From positions 20,218,501-20,282,500 of the forward strand of contig JAJEKV010000017.1 in the NCBI GenBank assembly GCA_021234155.1: 64,000 bases of DNA, read 5' to 3'. Of the stretch, positions 1 through 9,840 are shown piece after piece. Source of the stretch: Isoetes taiwanensis (lineage: Eukaryota > Streptophyta > Lycopodiopsida > Isoetales > Isoetaceae). Every line of letters starts with the position of its first letter. The first letter of the stretch is position 1. Both the position numbers and the translations under genes were made by a program. The notes under the pieces are model-generated. The model was not told the DNA's origin and made no database searches. It saw only the letters and a list, made by a program, of their open reading frames with translations.

Positions 1-135
1 GGTCTTTAAAGACATATCTTTGAATGGTCACTATTACTTGGGTCCTTCTGAACGTGTCATCGCTACGTGGTGCTTTTTGTTTTATTTTTTATTTTTTGAG
101 ACATGCTATTTTTTGCCCCCCGAAACACAGAATAT

Positions 136-155
136 GAATAGAATAGAATAGAATA
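136..155. repeat. (GAATA)4 microsatellite beside the LINE end
   Basis: Four exact GAATA units. Read on the minus strand they follow the stop codon of the LINE ORF that begins at 341, so they may be that element's 3' tail. A T-rich stretch at 76-110 lies just beyond. Confidence 0.6.
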
Positions 156-340
156 CATTAATGTCCCTTGTGCCGCGAGGCCCCTGGACTTGTGTAGCAT
201 GGGCGAGCTCCCTAAAAGGGCGCTACTAGCGCATCACGCTCGTAGCCTTTTCTGAAGGCTGACTTTTTTCTTTTATTACCAGCATCCCGCTTTACCTCGG
301 CTTCGTGGCCGTGCAGTGATGCGTCGCTATCAATCAGCTT

Positions 341-1505
341 TTAATTGAACAATTTGTATGGGGCTTTTATGACCCGTTTTTGTACGGACCATATTACGAG
401 CCCTCTTTCACTGTGTACTTCTCTATGTCTGGTCATCATTTTCTGGATCGCATCTGCCAAGTCTCGAAGTGATTCTGTTATTGTCATCAGAATATAGACC
501 GGTTCCCCCCATCTTATATTTCTGTATTTGTCTCTGATGTCTCCATAGATCGGGCAATCGTTGACCATGTGATTCTCATCCTCTACTCTCCCATCATCAC
601 AGATTCTGCATATCCTGTCCTCCTTGTCTATCCCTCTCCACCTATCTTTTTCGATTCTTAGATCATGACTTCCCATCCTGAATCTAGCCAGAATGTCTCT
701 TCTGTTTTTTCCCAGGATGCTATCCCGATACATCTGGTGTCCTATTTGCTGATCTGGGTTGAAAACTTGCATGAGCCAAGCTGTCTTGGGTCCTGTGTGT
801 TTTTGCAGCCACGCTCTTGTGGCTCGGTCTGCCCACTCCTCATCCCACTGCCCTTCCTTTATTAGGTCGCTCAGGTTTAATCCCATCTCTCTGGTCCAGT
901 TTGCCACATCTTTAAACCATCCACTGCCTATGAGGATGTGTGATTTTGCTGATTCGCTAATTGCAATACTAGACAATTTCCCTTGAATATCTCCTGCATT
1001 GTCCCTGATCAAGTACCTTATGGTTCTCTCCCATGCTCTCACCTCCATTGGTTTTTGCCCTGTTTCGAGGATCATGATTGTTAGTGGCGTATTTGTCCTT
1101 ACTTTAAATTCTTGTCTGTGCCATTGCCTAAGAATTCCTTCCTGCTTTTCCCATTTTCTCTCTGTTAGGCCTGGCCCCCAGGCTTCTGCCCCATATAGCT
1201 GAGTGGTGGCTACCACTGCGCTGTATAAGTAGCATTTGATGTCCCAGTCTATTATTCTGCTTCTGTTGCAGAAATTCTTCATGTTGAAGTAACTCCCTAT
1301 AGCTGATTGAAACCTGGCGTCTGCTCCTTTGGCCCATTTCCCTGTACCACGTGCATCGTACCCTAGATATCTGTATTCCGTTGCTTCCTCTATATCTTTT
1401 TCCTTATATCTGAAGGGTCTATGCCTGTTCTTTTGACCAAAGATGACAATCTTAGTTTTTGCTAGATTTACAGTCAGCCCTGTTTTTGCTAGATTTTGCT
1501 AAATT
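341..1505 (-). pseudogene. 5'-truncated LINE reverse transcriptase, C-terminal part
   Basis: This is the end of the pol ORF of a non-LTR retrotransposon, which copies its RNA into chromosomal DNA. The minus frame is open from about 1,502 down to the stop at 341, past the first ATG at 1,282. It starts inside the RT domain at a GLTVNLAKTK motif (the G-L-x-V-N..K-T-K segment after the catalytic YxDD box) and continues through YRYLGYDARG and the LYGAEAWG thumb segment. It ends in a zinc-knuckle-like CRICDD...H...C region. The endonuclease, fingers and catalytic YxDD box are absent, so this is a 5'-truncated copy. The LLETG-like stretch (TIMILETGQKP) and overall pattern differ from the L1 elements at 31.6-36.7 and 47.6-50.4 kb. 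I read it as a non-L1 LINE clade; the clade is inference. Confidence 0.8.
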
Positions 1506-1643
1506 TAAATGTGTCATTTCGTAGATGAGAAGGCATCTTGGCTATAAGAATTACATTGTTTAGATAAGTTCTCAAATGGGTTATTTTTATTTGAAACTTC
1601 ATAATATATCAAGTTCGTACTAAAGAATGACTTGTTTCTGTAG

Positions 1644-1838
1644 AAAAAGTCCAATGGGTTGCCTGTCGGGTTTTTAAACCTTGTAAGAAGGTGTAAAGAA
1701 GAAAGACAAAAGCTTAAAGCACAAGCAGAAGGTCAAGCTGCATCAGCTAATGATCTTGAAAATTTCTATCTTTTCAACCAAGATGCATTATACAAAGTCG
1801 TAGTTGGAGACACATTAAGTAATTTTAAAGATGAATGA
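1644..1838 (+). CDS. Possible 3'-terminal exon of an unrecognised host gene
   Basis: A pyrimidine-rich tract ending TTTCTGTAG (acceptor at 1,641-1,643) is followed by 64 open codons and a TGA at 1,836-1,838. The peptide is charged and helix-prone at first (EERQKLKAQAEGQAAS), then hydrophobic-mixed (NFYLFNQDALYKVVVGD). No family was recognised. The stop codon lies inside the 5-bp target duplication of the LTR element that begins at 1,840, so the retrotransposon sits exactly at the end of this exon. A chance open frame is possible. Confidence 0.35.
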   Translation, partial: KKSNGLPVGFLNLVRRCKEERQKLKAQAEGQAASANDLENFYLFNQDALYKVVVGDTLSNFKDE

Positions 1839-1839
1839 T
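1835..1839. repeat. Target-site duplication ATGAT, left copy
   Basis: ATGAT immediately precedes the TG that opens the 5' LTR and recurs at 7,084-7,088 immediately after the CA that closes the 3' LTR. Five base pairs is the normal duplication for LTR retrotransposons. Confidence 0.9.
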
Positions 1840-3856
1840 TGTAACGAACCTAGTCGCTTAGACGAGCTTATAGTTGCATGTTCTAGTTGTCAGTATCGGA
1901 TTGTGTTGATATGTTCTATAGGTGTGTTGGGGGCGCCATTTAAAACTAAATAAAACCTTTAGCTAAGGTAATTTAAACCTTAATTGAATGGGAAAAGTGT
2001 GAGCACACTAAAATCGGGGAAGGAGGAATCGTGGCTGCCAGCAGATGCATGTGGCATGCCAAGGCACCATCTGGCCTGATCCTGGGATGGATCTTGCCAA
2101 GTGTTCTTGGGCCAAAAAGTATTTAAGAGCAGAAGGAGTAGCCGGATGGGCTAAAGGAGGAGTAAGCAGATTCGGTTGGGCTGGTCATGTTGGAAGCGCA
2201 GCAAGAAAACAAGCGTTCAAAGCTAAAACTAAGGTGGGAATTTTATTTAAGTATTGATTTTCGGCCTGATTGGGGTCGGATTGTGTGAATCAATCCTTCT
2301 GAATCATAGATGCCAGTGGCTTGTGATCCGAAATCCCGTTTAAAGCAAGAACCCTTATTGTGAATCCTGCTTGTTTGATACTCCAAAACCAGAAGACCCT
2401 GATGGAAATCGGCCTTCAAAACCCAGAAATCCAAGCTCTGCAACCCATTTCAGTGTCATCTTGCTTGTTGCCATCTTTGCCTTGAACCCATCTGCCGATC
2501 CTCCTTCTCACTCTGATTCTGATCTCAGTGATCCTTTTCGCCTGGGAAATCTATTTTCGGAGGAAACCCTGGTTGGGGCAAGCCTGCAGATCCAATCGGC
2601 CAGGGCAAGAAGGGCCGTTGTTGGGCCCACGAAACTGCCCACGAGACCTGTTACAGTGAATTTCTGATTTTTATTGCAGGGGGATACCAGGATCCGGTAT
2701 CCCCAGACCTTTAAAACTTATTTTAAAGTTTTTTAAGTTATTTATAAGTTAAAGTAAACCTTTAAGTTGTCTACAAATGGTAGCATTTTTACCAACCCGC
2801 TAGGCAAATAAACCTCGTGAGACCCAGATGCCATTGAATGTTGTTGCCAGTCTAGGTTAGGGAAAAGAATCTGCCGAGCTACTATATGATGTGGAATGTC
2901 TATGTGTGCATTTAAGATTTCTCTATACGTATGAATGGGGTATGGGGGCACCTTACGAAATTGTATTATGATTTGAGATGGTATTATGTTGTATCAAGAA
3001 TGTTGTGCATTTGCATTCAACGGCCCACCTTCGGAGGGGTGGGGTGGCCGTGTAACTCTGCATCCGTGCCAGATGGCCTGACGGATGAGTTGAACCCTGT
3101 ACGTACAGATGGAGAGAGTGGTCTCCTTGGGGTCGCCACCCAAGGATTACGCTTGGCATGTAGTATGCATGGAAATGGGAAATGGTATTTTTATGAATGT
3201 GCTAACCTTGCAGGGGAGTATCAACGTAACAGGTAATTCACGTATTATTGTTATTATTATGCATGCATGTGTAGACCCCAATGTTCCTCCCCACTTAGTC
3301 CTTGTGGACTAACCCCGGATGTTTCTTGTGTTGTAAAGATGGCACGTCCTGAAGCCACGATTGTGTTGGACCTAGACTCTTTTGTAACATGGTGGTTCAA
3401 CGAAACGGAGGCTGAGCCGGCTTTAATGTCTAAAGAACGAGTCTATGAAATCATCATGGCATTATTTAGAGAATTGTATTATGCGCAAAGGCAACCCCCA
3501 TTCGTGGCCCAGGACCCGGAGACGGATGGAGAGTCTTCCGAGGGAAGCTCCGGCGACTCCTCCTCGGTCACTTCCGAGGAGGGAGAAGATCAGAGGGCCA
3601 ACTAAGCATGGGGGTGAAGGGGTTGGCTTGGGTGTTGTATATTTTATGTGTGTATTTTGATATGGGCTAAAAGAAAGAGTTTTTCTTTTTTTCAAGCATG
3701 TGTGGCCTTGGGCCTATGTAAATTATTTGGATTGTACCAACTTTATCAATGGAAGATGTGATTATTTGGTTGTGAATAGGAGTTTTGGATGTGTTGATTG
3801 TCCCCACTCGAGTTATTTAGTGCAATGGCCTAGGCCAAGGGGCTAGGTCCGTTTCA
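1840..3856 (+). repeat. 5' LTR (2,017 bp)
   Basis: TG...CA ends, colinear with the 3' LTR. It contains about 90 bp (2,943-3,032) missing from the 3' LTR and a 15-bp segment (within 3,560-3,580) also missing there, and lacks a 15-bp tandem duplication that the 3' LTR carries near 6,085-6,100. Scattered substitutions are few, so the insertion is not ancient. Confidence 0.92.
3339..3605 (+). CDS. Small ORF inside the 5' LTR (88 aa), unknown
   Basis: It starts with ATG at 3,339. Residues 1-50 are mixed and aromatic (FVTWWFNETEAE); the C-terminal third is acidic and serine-rich (SSEGSSGDSSS...EEGED). The same ORF exists in the 3' LTR, where a 15-bp deletion removes five residues without breaking frame. 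Substitutions between the two copies include two amino-acid changes and one silent change, so there is no sign of strong constraint. It could be a leftover gag-like leader or a chance ORF; function unknown. Confidence 0.4.
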   Translation: MARPEATIVLDLDSFVTWWFNETEAEPALMSKERVYEIIMALFRELYYAQRQPPFVAQDPETDGESSEGSSGDSSSVTSEEGEDQRAN

Positions 3857-3857
3857 G

Positions 3858-5138
3858 TTGCAGATTATCAAAGAAGCTCATGATAGTCCAGTATCGGGTC
3901 ATCCAGGAGTTCAGAAAACTCTTCGCAAGGTCCGCAAGCAGTTCTTTTGGCCTAGCATGAAGAAGGAAATTTTAAGCTATGTGGCCAGATGTTTACCATG
4001 CCAGAAAGTGAAAGCCTCTCACCAAAAGGTTCCAGGGGAATTGCAGCCATTAAATATTCCTGATACAAAATGGGAGAGTATAGGTATGGATTTTATTGTG
4101 GGATTGCCTAAGACACGAGCAGGATATGATTCCATTTATGTAGTAATGGATCGTCTCACCAAGCAAGCCCACTTTATGCCAACCAAAATCACGGCTACTG
4201 CTGCAGATATTGCTAAGATTTTTATCAAAGATATATTTCGTCTGCATGGTATGCCTAAGGTTATTGTGTCAGACCGAGACACTCACTTTGTTGGCCAGTT
4301 TTGGCAAGCATTGTTCCATGGGGTTGGAACCCAATTAAGGATGAGTACATCCTATCATCCTCAAACCGATGGTCAAGTTGAAAGAGTTAATCAGGTTGTC
4401 GAGGACATGCTCCGGATGTATGTTCCTGAACATCCGCACACTTGGGAATCTTATCTGTACTTAGTTGAGTTTGCCTACAATAATACATACCAAGATTCCA
4501 TAAAGATGAGCCCATTTGAAGCAGTATATGGGCAAGAATGCCGATATCCCTTGACTTGGTGTAGTCCGCAGTGTAAAATTGATTTGGTTCAGACCATGGG
4601 AGAGGATATTGGGACACAGCTCCGCATTATTAGACAAAATATTGCCAAAGCGCAGAACCGACAAAAGCAGTATGCAGATAAACGGAGAAGACCTTTAGAA
4701 TTCCAGGAGAATGATATGGTGTTCCTGAAGATTAACCCTAAGCAGGGTACATTGAAGTTTAAGAAGGCTGGCAAACTAACACCAAGATATGCAGGCCCTT
4801 TTAGAATCATACAGAGGATTGGCAAGCCTGCATACCGTTTGGAATTGCCTATTGACGTCAAGGTCCATAATGTATTCCATGTTAGCAACTTACGCAAGTA
4901 TCTTAGTGATCCATCACATATACTGCCTCGGGATAATTTGGTTGCAGTAGAAGAGACACTCGCAGTAAAGCCACAAGCAATTTTACGAGTTGATACTAGG
5001 GTACTGAGGAATCGCACCATAGAGAAATACCTAGTCCAATGGGCAGGATATCCGCAAGAGGATGCGACATGGGAAGACGCTGACAAGTTCAAGAAGTTAT
5101 ATCCGACCTTTCCCATAACTCATGAGGACATGAGTTGA
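3858..5138 (+). CDS. Integrase with C-terminal chromodomain (Ty3/gypsy pol remnant)
   Basis: Integrase inserts the retroelement's cDNA into the host genome. The open frame shows, in order: an HHCC zinc-binding domain (His in EAHDSPVSGHPG near residues 8 and 15, Cys pair in CLPCQ near 45-48); the RNase-H-like catalytic core with Asp in GMDFIVGLP, Asp in VSDRDTHF and Glu in TDGQVERVN; a GPFRIIQRIG-type C-terminal region; and a chromodomain (YLVQWAGYPQEDATWE) that marks chromoviruses and directs insertion to marked chromatin. The frame is uninterrupted to the stop at 5,138, unusual for such a deleted element. The first codon shown is TTG; the true pol frame would have entered from deleted upstream sequence, so no genuine start exists here. 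Confidence 0.95.
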   Translation: MQIIKEAHDSPVSGHPGVQKTLRKVRKQFFWPSMKKEILSYVARCLPCQKVKASHQKVPGELQPLNIPDTKWESIGMDFIVGLPKTRAGYDSIYVVMDRLTKQAHFMPTKITATAADIAKIFIKDIFRLHGMPKVIVSDRDTHFVGQFWQALFHGVGTQLRMSTSYHPQTDGQVERVNQVVEDMLRMYVPEHPHTWESYLYLVEFAYNNTYQDSIKMSPFEAVYGQECRYPLTWCSPQCKIDLVQTMGEDIGTQLRIIRQNIAKAQNRQKQYADKRRRPLEFQENDMVFLKINPKQGTLKFKKAGKLTPRYAGPFRIIQRIGKPAYRLELPIDVKVHNVFHVSNLRKYLSDPSHILPRDNLVAVEETLAVKPQAILRVDTRVLRNRTIEKYLVQWAGYPQEDATWEDADKFKKLYPTFPITHEDMS

Positions 5139-5143
5139 TTTTT

Positions 5144-5155
5144 ACAAGGTGAGAA
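5144..5155 (+). promoter_or_regulatory. Polypurine tract of the gypsy element
   Basis: A purine-rich run (AAGGTGAGAA) abuts the TG of the 3' LTR at 5,156, the expected position for plus-strand priming. Confidence 0.65.
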
Positions 5156-7083
5156 TGTAACGAACCTAGTCACTTAGACGAGCTTATAGTTGCATGTTCT
5201 AGTTGTCAGTATCGGATTGTGTTGATATGTTCTATAGGTGTGTTGGGGGTGCTATTTAAAACTAAATAAAACCTTTAGCTAAGGTAATTTAAACCTTAAT
5301 TGAATGGAAAAGGGTGAGCACACTAAAATCGGGGAAGGAAGAATCATGGCTGCCAGCAGATGCATGTGGCATGCCAAGGCACCATCTGGCCTGATCCTGG
5401 GATGGATCTTGCCAAGTGTTCCTGGGCCAAAAAGTATTTAAGAGCAGAAGGAGTAGCCGGATGGGCTAAAGGAGGAGTAAGCAGATTCGGTTGGGCTGGT
5501 CAAGTTGGAAGCGCAGCAAGAAAACAAGCGTTCAAAGCTAAAACTAAGGTGGGGATTTGATTTAAGTATTGATTTTCGGCCTGATTGGGGTCGGATTGTG
5601 TGAATCAATCCTTCTGAATCATAGATGCCAGTGGCTTGTGATCCGAAATCCCGTTTAAAGCAAGAAACCTTATTGTGAATCCTGCTTGTTTGATACTCCA
5701 AAACCAGAAGACCCTGATCGGAAATCGGCCTTCAAAACCCAGAAATCCAAGCTCTGCAACCCATTTCAGTGTCATCTTGCTTGTTGCCATCTTTGCCTTG
5801 AACCCATCTGCCGATCCTCCTTCTCACTCTGATTCTGATCTCAGTGATCCTTTTCGCCTGGGAAATCTATTTTCAGAGGAAACCCTGGTTGGGGCAAGCC
5901 TGCAGATCAAATCGGCCAGGGCAAGAAGGGCCGTTGTTGGCGCCCACGAAACTGCCCACGAGACCTGTTACAGTGAATTTCTGATTTTTATTACAGGGGG
6001 ATACCAGGGTCCGATATCCCCAGACCTTTAAAACTTATTTTAAAGTTTTTTAAGTTGTTTATAAGTTAAAGTAAACCTTTAAGTTGTCTACCTTTGAGTT
6101 GTCTACAAATGGTAGCATTTTTACCAACCCGCTAGGCAAATAAACCTCGTGAGATCCAGATGCCATTGAATGTTGTTGCCAGTCTAGGTTAGGGAAAAGA
6201 ATCTGCCGAGATACTATATGATGTGGAATGTCTATGTGTGCATTTAAGATTTCTCTATACGTATGAATGGGGTAGGAGGGGTGGGGTGGCCGTGTAACTC
6301 CGCATCCGTGCCAGAGGGCCTGACGGATGAGTTGAACCCTGTACGTACAGATGGAGAGAGTGGTCTCCTTGGGGTCGCCACCCAAGGATTACGCTTGGCA
6401 TGTAGTATGCATGGAAATGGGAAATGGTATTTTTATGAATGTGCTAACCTTGCAGGGGAGTATCAACGTAACAGGTAATTCACGTATTATTGTTATTATT
6501 ATGCATGCATGTGTAGACCCCAATGTTCATCCCCGCTTAGTCCTTGTGGACTAACCCCGGATGTTTCTTATGTTGTAAAGATGGCACGTCCTGAAGCCAC
6601 GATTGTGTTGGACCTAGACTCTTTTGTAACATGGTGGTTCAACGAAACGGAGGCTGAGCCGGCTTTAATGTCTAAAGAACGAGTCTATGAAATCACCATG
6701 GCATTGTTTAGAGAATTGTATTATGCGCAAAGGCAACCCCAATTCGTGGCCCAGGACCCGGAGACGGATGGAGAGTCTTCCGAGGGAAGCTCCGGCGACT
6801 CCGAGGAGGGAGAAGATCAGAGGGCCAACTAAGCATGGGGGTGAAGGGGTTGGCTTGGGTGTTGTGTATTTTATGTGTGTATTTTGATATGGGTTAAAAG
6901 AAAGAGTTTTTCTTTTTTTCAAGCATGTGTGGCCTTGGGCCTATGTAAATTATTTGGATTGTACCAACTTTATCAATGGAAGATGTGATTATTTGGTTGT
7001 GAATAGGAGTTTTGGATGTGTTGATTGTCCCCACTCGAGTTATTTAGTGCAACGGCCTAGGCCAAGGGGCTAGGTCCGTTTCA
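5156..7083 (+). repeat. 3' LTR (1,928 bp)
   Basis: Partner of the 5' LTR, ending CA at 7,083. It is about 89 bp shorter, mostly because of a 90-bp deletion relative to the 5' copy. It has its own 15-bp tandem duplication (GTTGTCTACCTTTGA) near 6,083. Confidence 0.92.
6581..6832 (+). CDS. Small ORF inside the 3' LTR (83 aa), unknown
   Basis: Second copy of the LTR ORF at 3,339-3,605, starting at the equivalent ATG. It differs by an in-frame loss of five residues in the serine-rich tail and by I-to-T and P-to-Q changes. Function unknown. Confidence 0.4.
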   Translation: MARPEATIVLDLDSFVTWWFNETEAEPALMSKERVYEITMALFRELYYAQRQPQFVAQDPETDGESSEGSSGDSEEGEDQRAN

Positions 7084-7088
7084 ATGAT
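7084..7088. repeat. Target-site duplication ATGAT, right copy
   Basis: Matches 1,835-1,839 and directly follows the 3' LTR. Confidence 0.9.
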
Positions 7089-8683
7089 TCGATTACATGC
7101 TTGTAAGTCAACAAATCAAGTTTTAATACAGATAAATGCACTTTCAGGTTCTTTGTCAATGCTATTTTTCTTTAGCAACTTTATGCATTATCGAAAATAT
7201 TTTAAAAGTACATGTCATAAGATGTTCTTTATTGGAATGATCATATAGATAGAAAAATCATACTAAAAATGCCTAATTTTAAGCTTTTATTTATAAGTAA
7301 TTTCATGCAATCATCAAAACATACTAAAAAGTACATTAACAATTTGAAAGTCTTGAAAAAAAAGAGCCTTTTTTTAACTTTGTTCAATTTTTTCAAAGGA
7401 ATCTTTTAAATGCACTTATAAAATAAGTGCATTCAATTTAAGATGTTGTTTTGAATGTTCTTGGATTTGTAGAAATAGTTGTGGAATCTTATTGCCCACA
7501 TTTCTACATTGCAAAATAGGTCCACATATTTCTATAATAAGATGTGTTGAACCAGGTCCGCAGCTCTAGAGTATCGCTCGCTAGAGTTTCTTCAAGTTTG
7601 CCGAATCCGAGCACCATTGATGCCACCTATGATCATTGAGGCCACCTATGCATCTCCCAATGTTACTCACTTATTTGCTACAAAATTAGCTTGACTATCA
7701 GATGGTATAGTACCCACCATATATTATGTTGCAAAAATGTTCCTCAAACATGTGGATATATTGATTGATTAAATGAATTTTTGCTTCTATTAGAGACCAC
7801 ATTGGTCTATAAGATGCAACATATGTGGACTTTCACCAACCACATTTAAAGTCCTAGCAACATTACATTGTTTGGGTAATTTATTGCAGTATCATAGTCT
7901 ATGTTTTAATGATGGGCTTGAACTTGATAATTCATCCAAATTATGATTAGATATTGATTCAAGCTAAGAATATACTCCTCCATTACTAGCAAGAGTCATC
8001 ACGTTTACATACATGGCGTATATATATACTAGTAACGGGTGCCGGGCGTTGCCGGGCATAAGTACGGGTCTATTCTAGGCAATGATGAAGTTGCAAACAT
8101 ACTTACAATACATATAGCAGAAATCTTGATGCTAGGTGTTTTGAATTGTTCTCAATATGGCAATGATTGTATTCTATTCAATTATATCAATTTGCACATA
8201 GCAACTATTTTGGTGGTGGTTAGGGGTGGGAGAGCATTGCGTGGATTGTAAAGGACACTTGATATAGATTTGAAATGACAATAACATCTAGGATGAGCTT
8301 TAGATGGATTACCAGAATTTTAAAGCTGCATAACACTTTTCACCATTCAACTGTGTCATACATGTTTTTGTAGACATTGATTGTTTATGTTTTATTCAAC
8401 GGTTCTTGTAGGTTATTAAGTTGTAGTAAACCCAATTCAACTTCTTTGGCATATAGAGTGAAGATTACATTTCAAAAAAATGGCAAATAGCACAATTTAA
8501 AAATAAAATAACTTTATTGATGGTGATTTCTTACATCTATACGAAAATCTATAAGAAAATGGCAATTAGAACCATAATTCTGACTAGTAACATAGCCCCT
8601 CTCCCTCCCTGCTAGGCCTAAGTAGAATTCTATTAATGCACTTGGTATCATGGCTATTACCTCTGTCTATAGTGCACATTGTG
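7089..8683. other. Gene-poor AT-rich DNA
   Basis: No coding potential that I can support. The sequence is AT-rich with short homopolymers and a short GC-rich patch near 8,036-8,070. It is the right flank of the gypsy insertion. Confidence 0.5.
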
Positions 8684-9112
8684 TCTTGGTTACATATAGA
8701 TAATACGAACAAAAGAGCAAGCAAAATCCAGGATGATGTATTTCAAGCAAGAAAATATTAAAGCACGTTGATGAGGAAGCTCTCCCCAGTAGTGTATATT
8801 ATTAGAATGTAGTTGAACCACAACCTTGTATTGGTTACGTACAAATAGTATGAACAAAAGATCAAGCAAAATCTAGGATGCTATATTCCAAGCAAGAAAA
8901 CATTAAAGCGCGTTGATGAGGAAGCTCTCCCCAGTAGTGTATATTATCAGAATGTGGTTCAACCACAACCTTGTATTGGTTAGATACAGATAGTGCGAAC
9001 AAAAGAGCAAGCAAAATCCAGGATGCTATATTCCAAGCAAGAAAATACTAAAGCACGTTAATGAGGAAGCTCTCCCCAGCAGTGTATCAGAATGTGGTTC
9101 AACCAGAACCTT
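8684..9112. repeat. 145-bp tandem repeat, about three copies
   Basis: The block AACAAAAGAGCAAGCAAAAT recurs at 8,708, 8,853 and 8,998, a spacing of exactly 145 bp. Each unit continues through a conserved GATGAGGAAGCTCTCCCCAG segment. The third unit is truncated. Confidence 0.9.
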
Positions 9113-9370
9113 CAGGATAACCTTAACATCGTAACTATAGGTGCAAAGCAACAATGCAACATGGAGATGTCATTGGTGAAAGTAATTGATTCTATACTTG
9201 CAATGCCTTTTCTCCTGCAAATTGGAAATGATTAGGTTTAATGATGCTTATACGCCAATGTAACTCAAAGATTCGTCTCCATGACAAATGGATTAACAGG
9301 ATGTGCATTGCAAACATGACTTGCCTTTATGACACTTGCCGCAACCCATCATAACTTGCATTGCATTGTA

Positions 9371-9840
9371 TCTTCAGGATGTCCTTCAGCACGTGTCATG
9401 GAGCTTAATGGGATAAAGGAGCAATCATGGAACCTTTACCATGTTACATCATACCCTTTTCCAGGGGTACATGAACATGAAGGCAAGAAGTATTGCATAT
9501 GATCTGGCTGACAACTCTATCTGGAACTTTGATACCGCATTTTTTCTTTTGCCATAGACATTGAACATGCTTTTTATCCACTGCTCCTTGGAAGGGAGAA
9601 CTTAATTTCAATATTAAATGGGTCAGTCCATAAGAATGATTTTAAATGCTTCATATTTAACAGGGTCCCAAAGTAATCTAGGACCTATCATTTTATGCCT
9701 GGTTGTTCCCCATGATAACTTGCATTGTATTTTCAAGATGTTCTTCAGCACGAGCGATGGAGCCTAATGGGATTGAGGAGTAACCATGGAACCTTTACAA
9801 TGCTACATCATGCCCTTTTCAAGGCTGTACATGAGGCATG
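9371..9840. repeat. Diverged duplication (about 110 bp, spaced about 345 bp)
   Basis: Sequence around 9,371-9,480 (TTCAGCACGTG..ATGGAGC..) recurs around 9,722-9,840 (TTCAGCACGAG..ATGGAGC..) with many substitutions. Both carry CATGGAACCTTTAC. No coding frame is shared. Confidence 0.6.

Larger units (their letters stand above)
1840..7083 (+). mobile_element. Ty3/gypsy chromovirus, internally deleted
   Basis: Long direct repeats (1,840-3,856 and 5,156-7,083) begin TGTAACGAAC and end GTCCGTTTCA, with flanking ATGAT duplications, which defines both ends. Only 1,299 bp lie between the LTRs, coding for integrase plus chromodomain. Primer-binding site, gag, protease, reverse transcriptase and RNase H are all missing; the internal sequence resumes directly after the 5' LTR in the integrase zinc-binding domain. 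The copy could move only if proteins were supplied in trans, and loss of the primer-binding site argues against even that. Confidence 0.93.
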
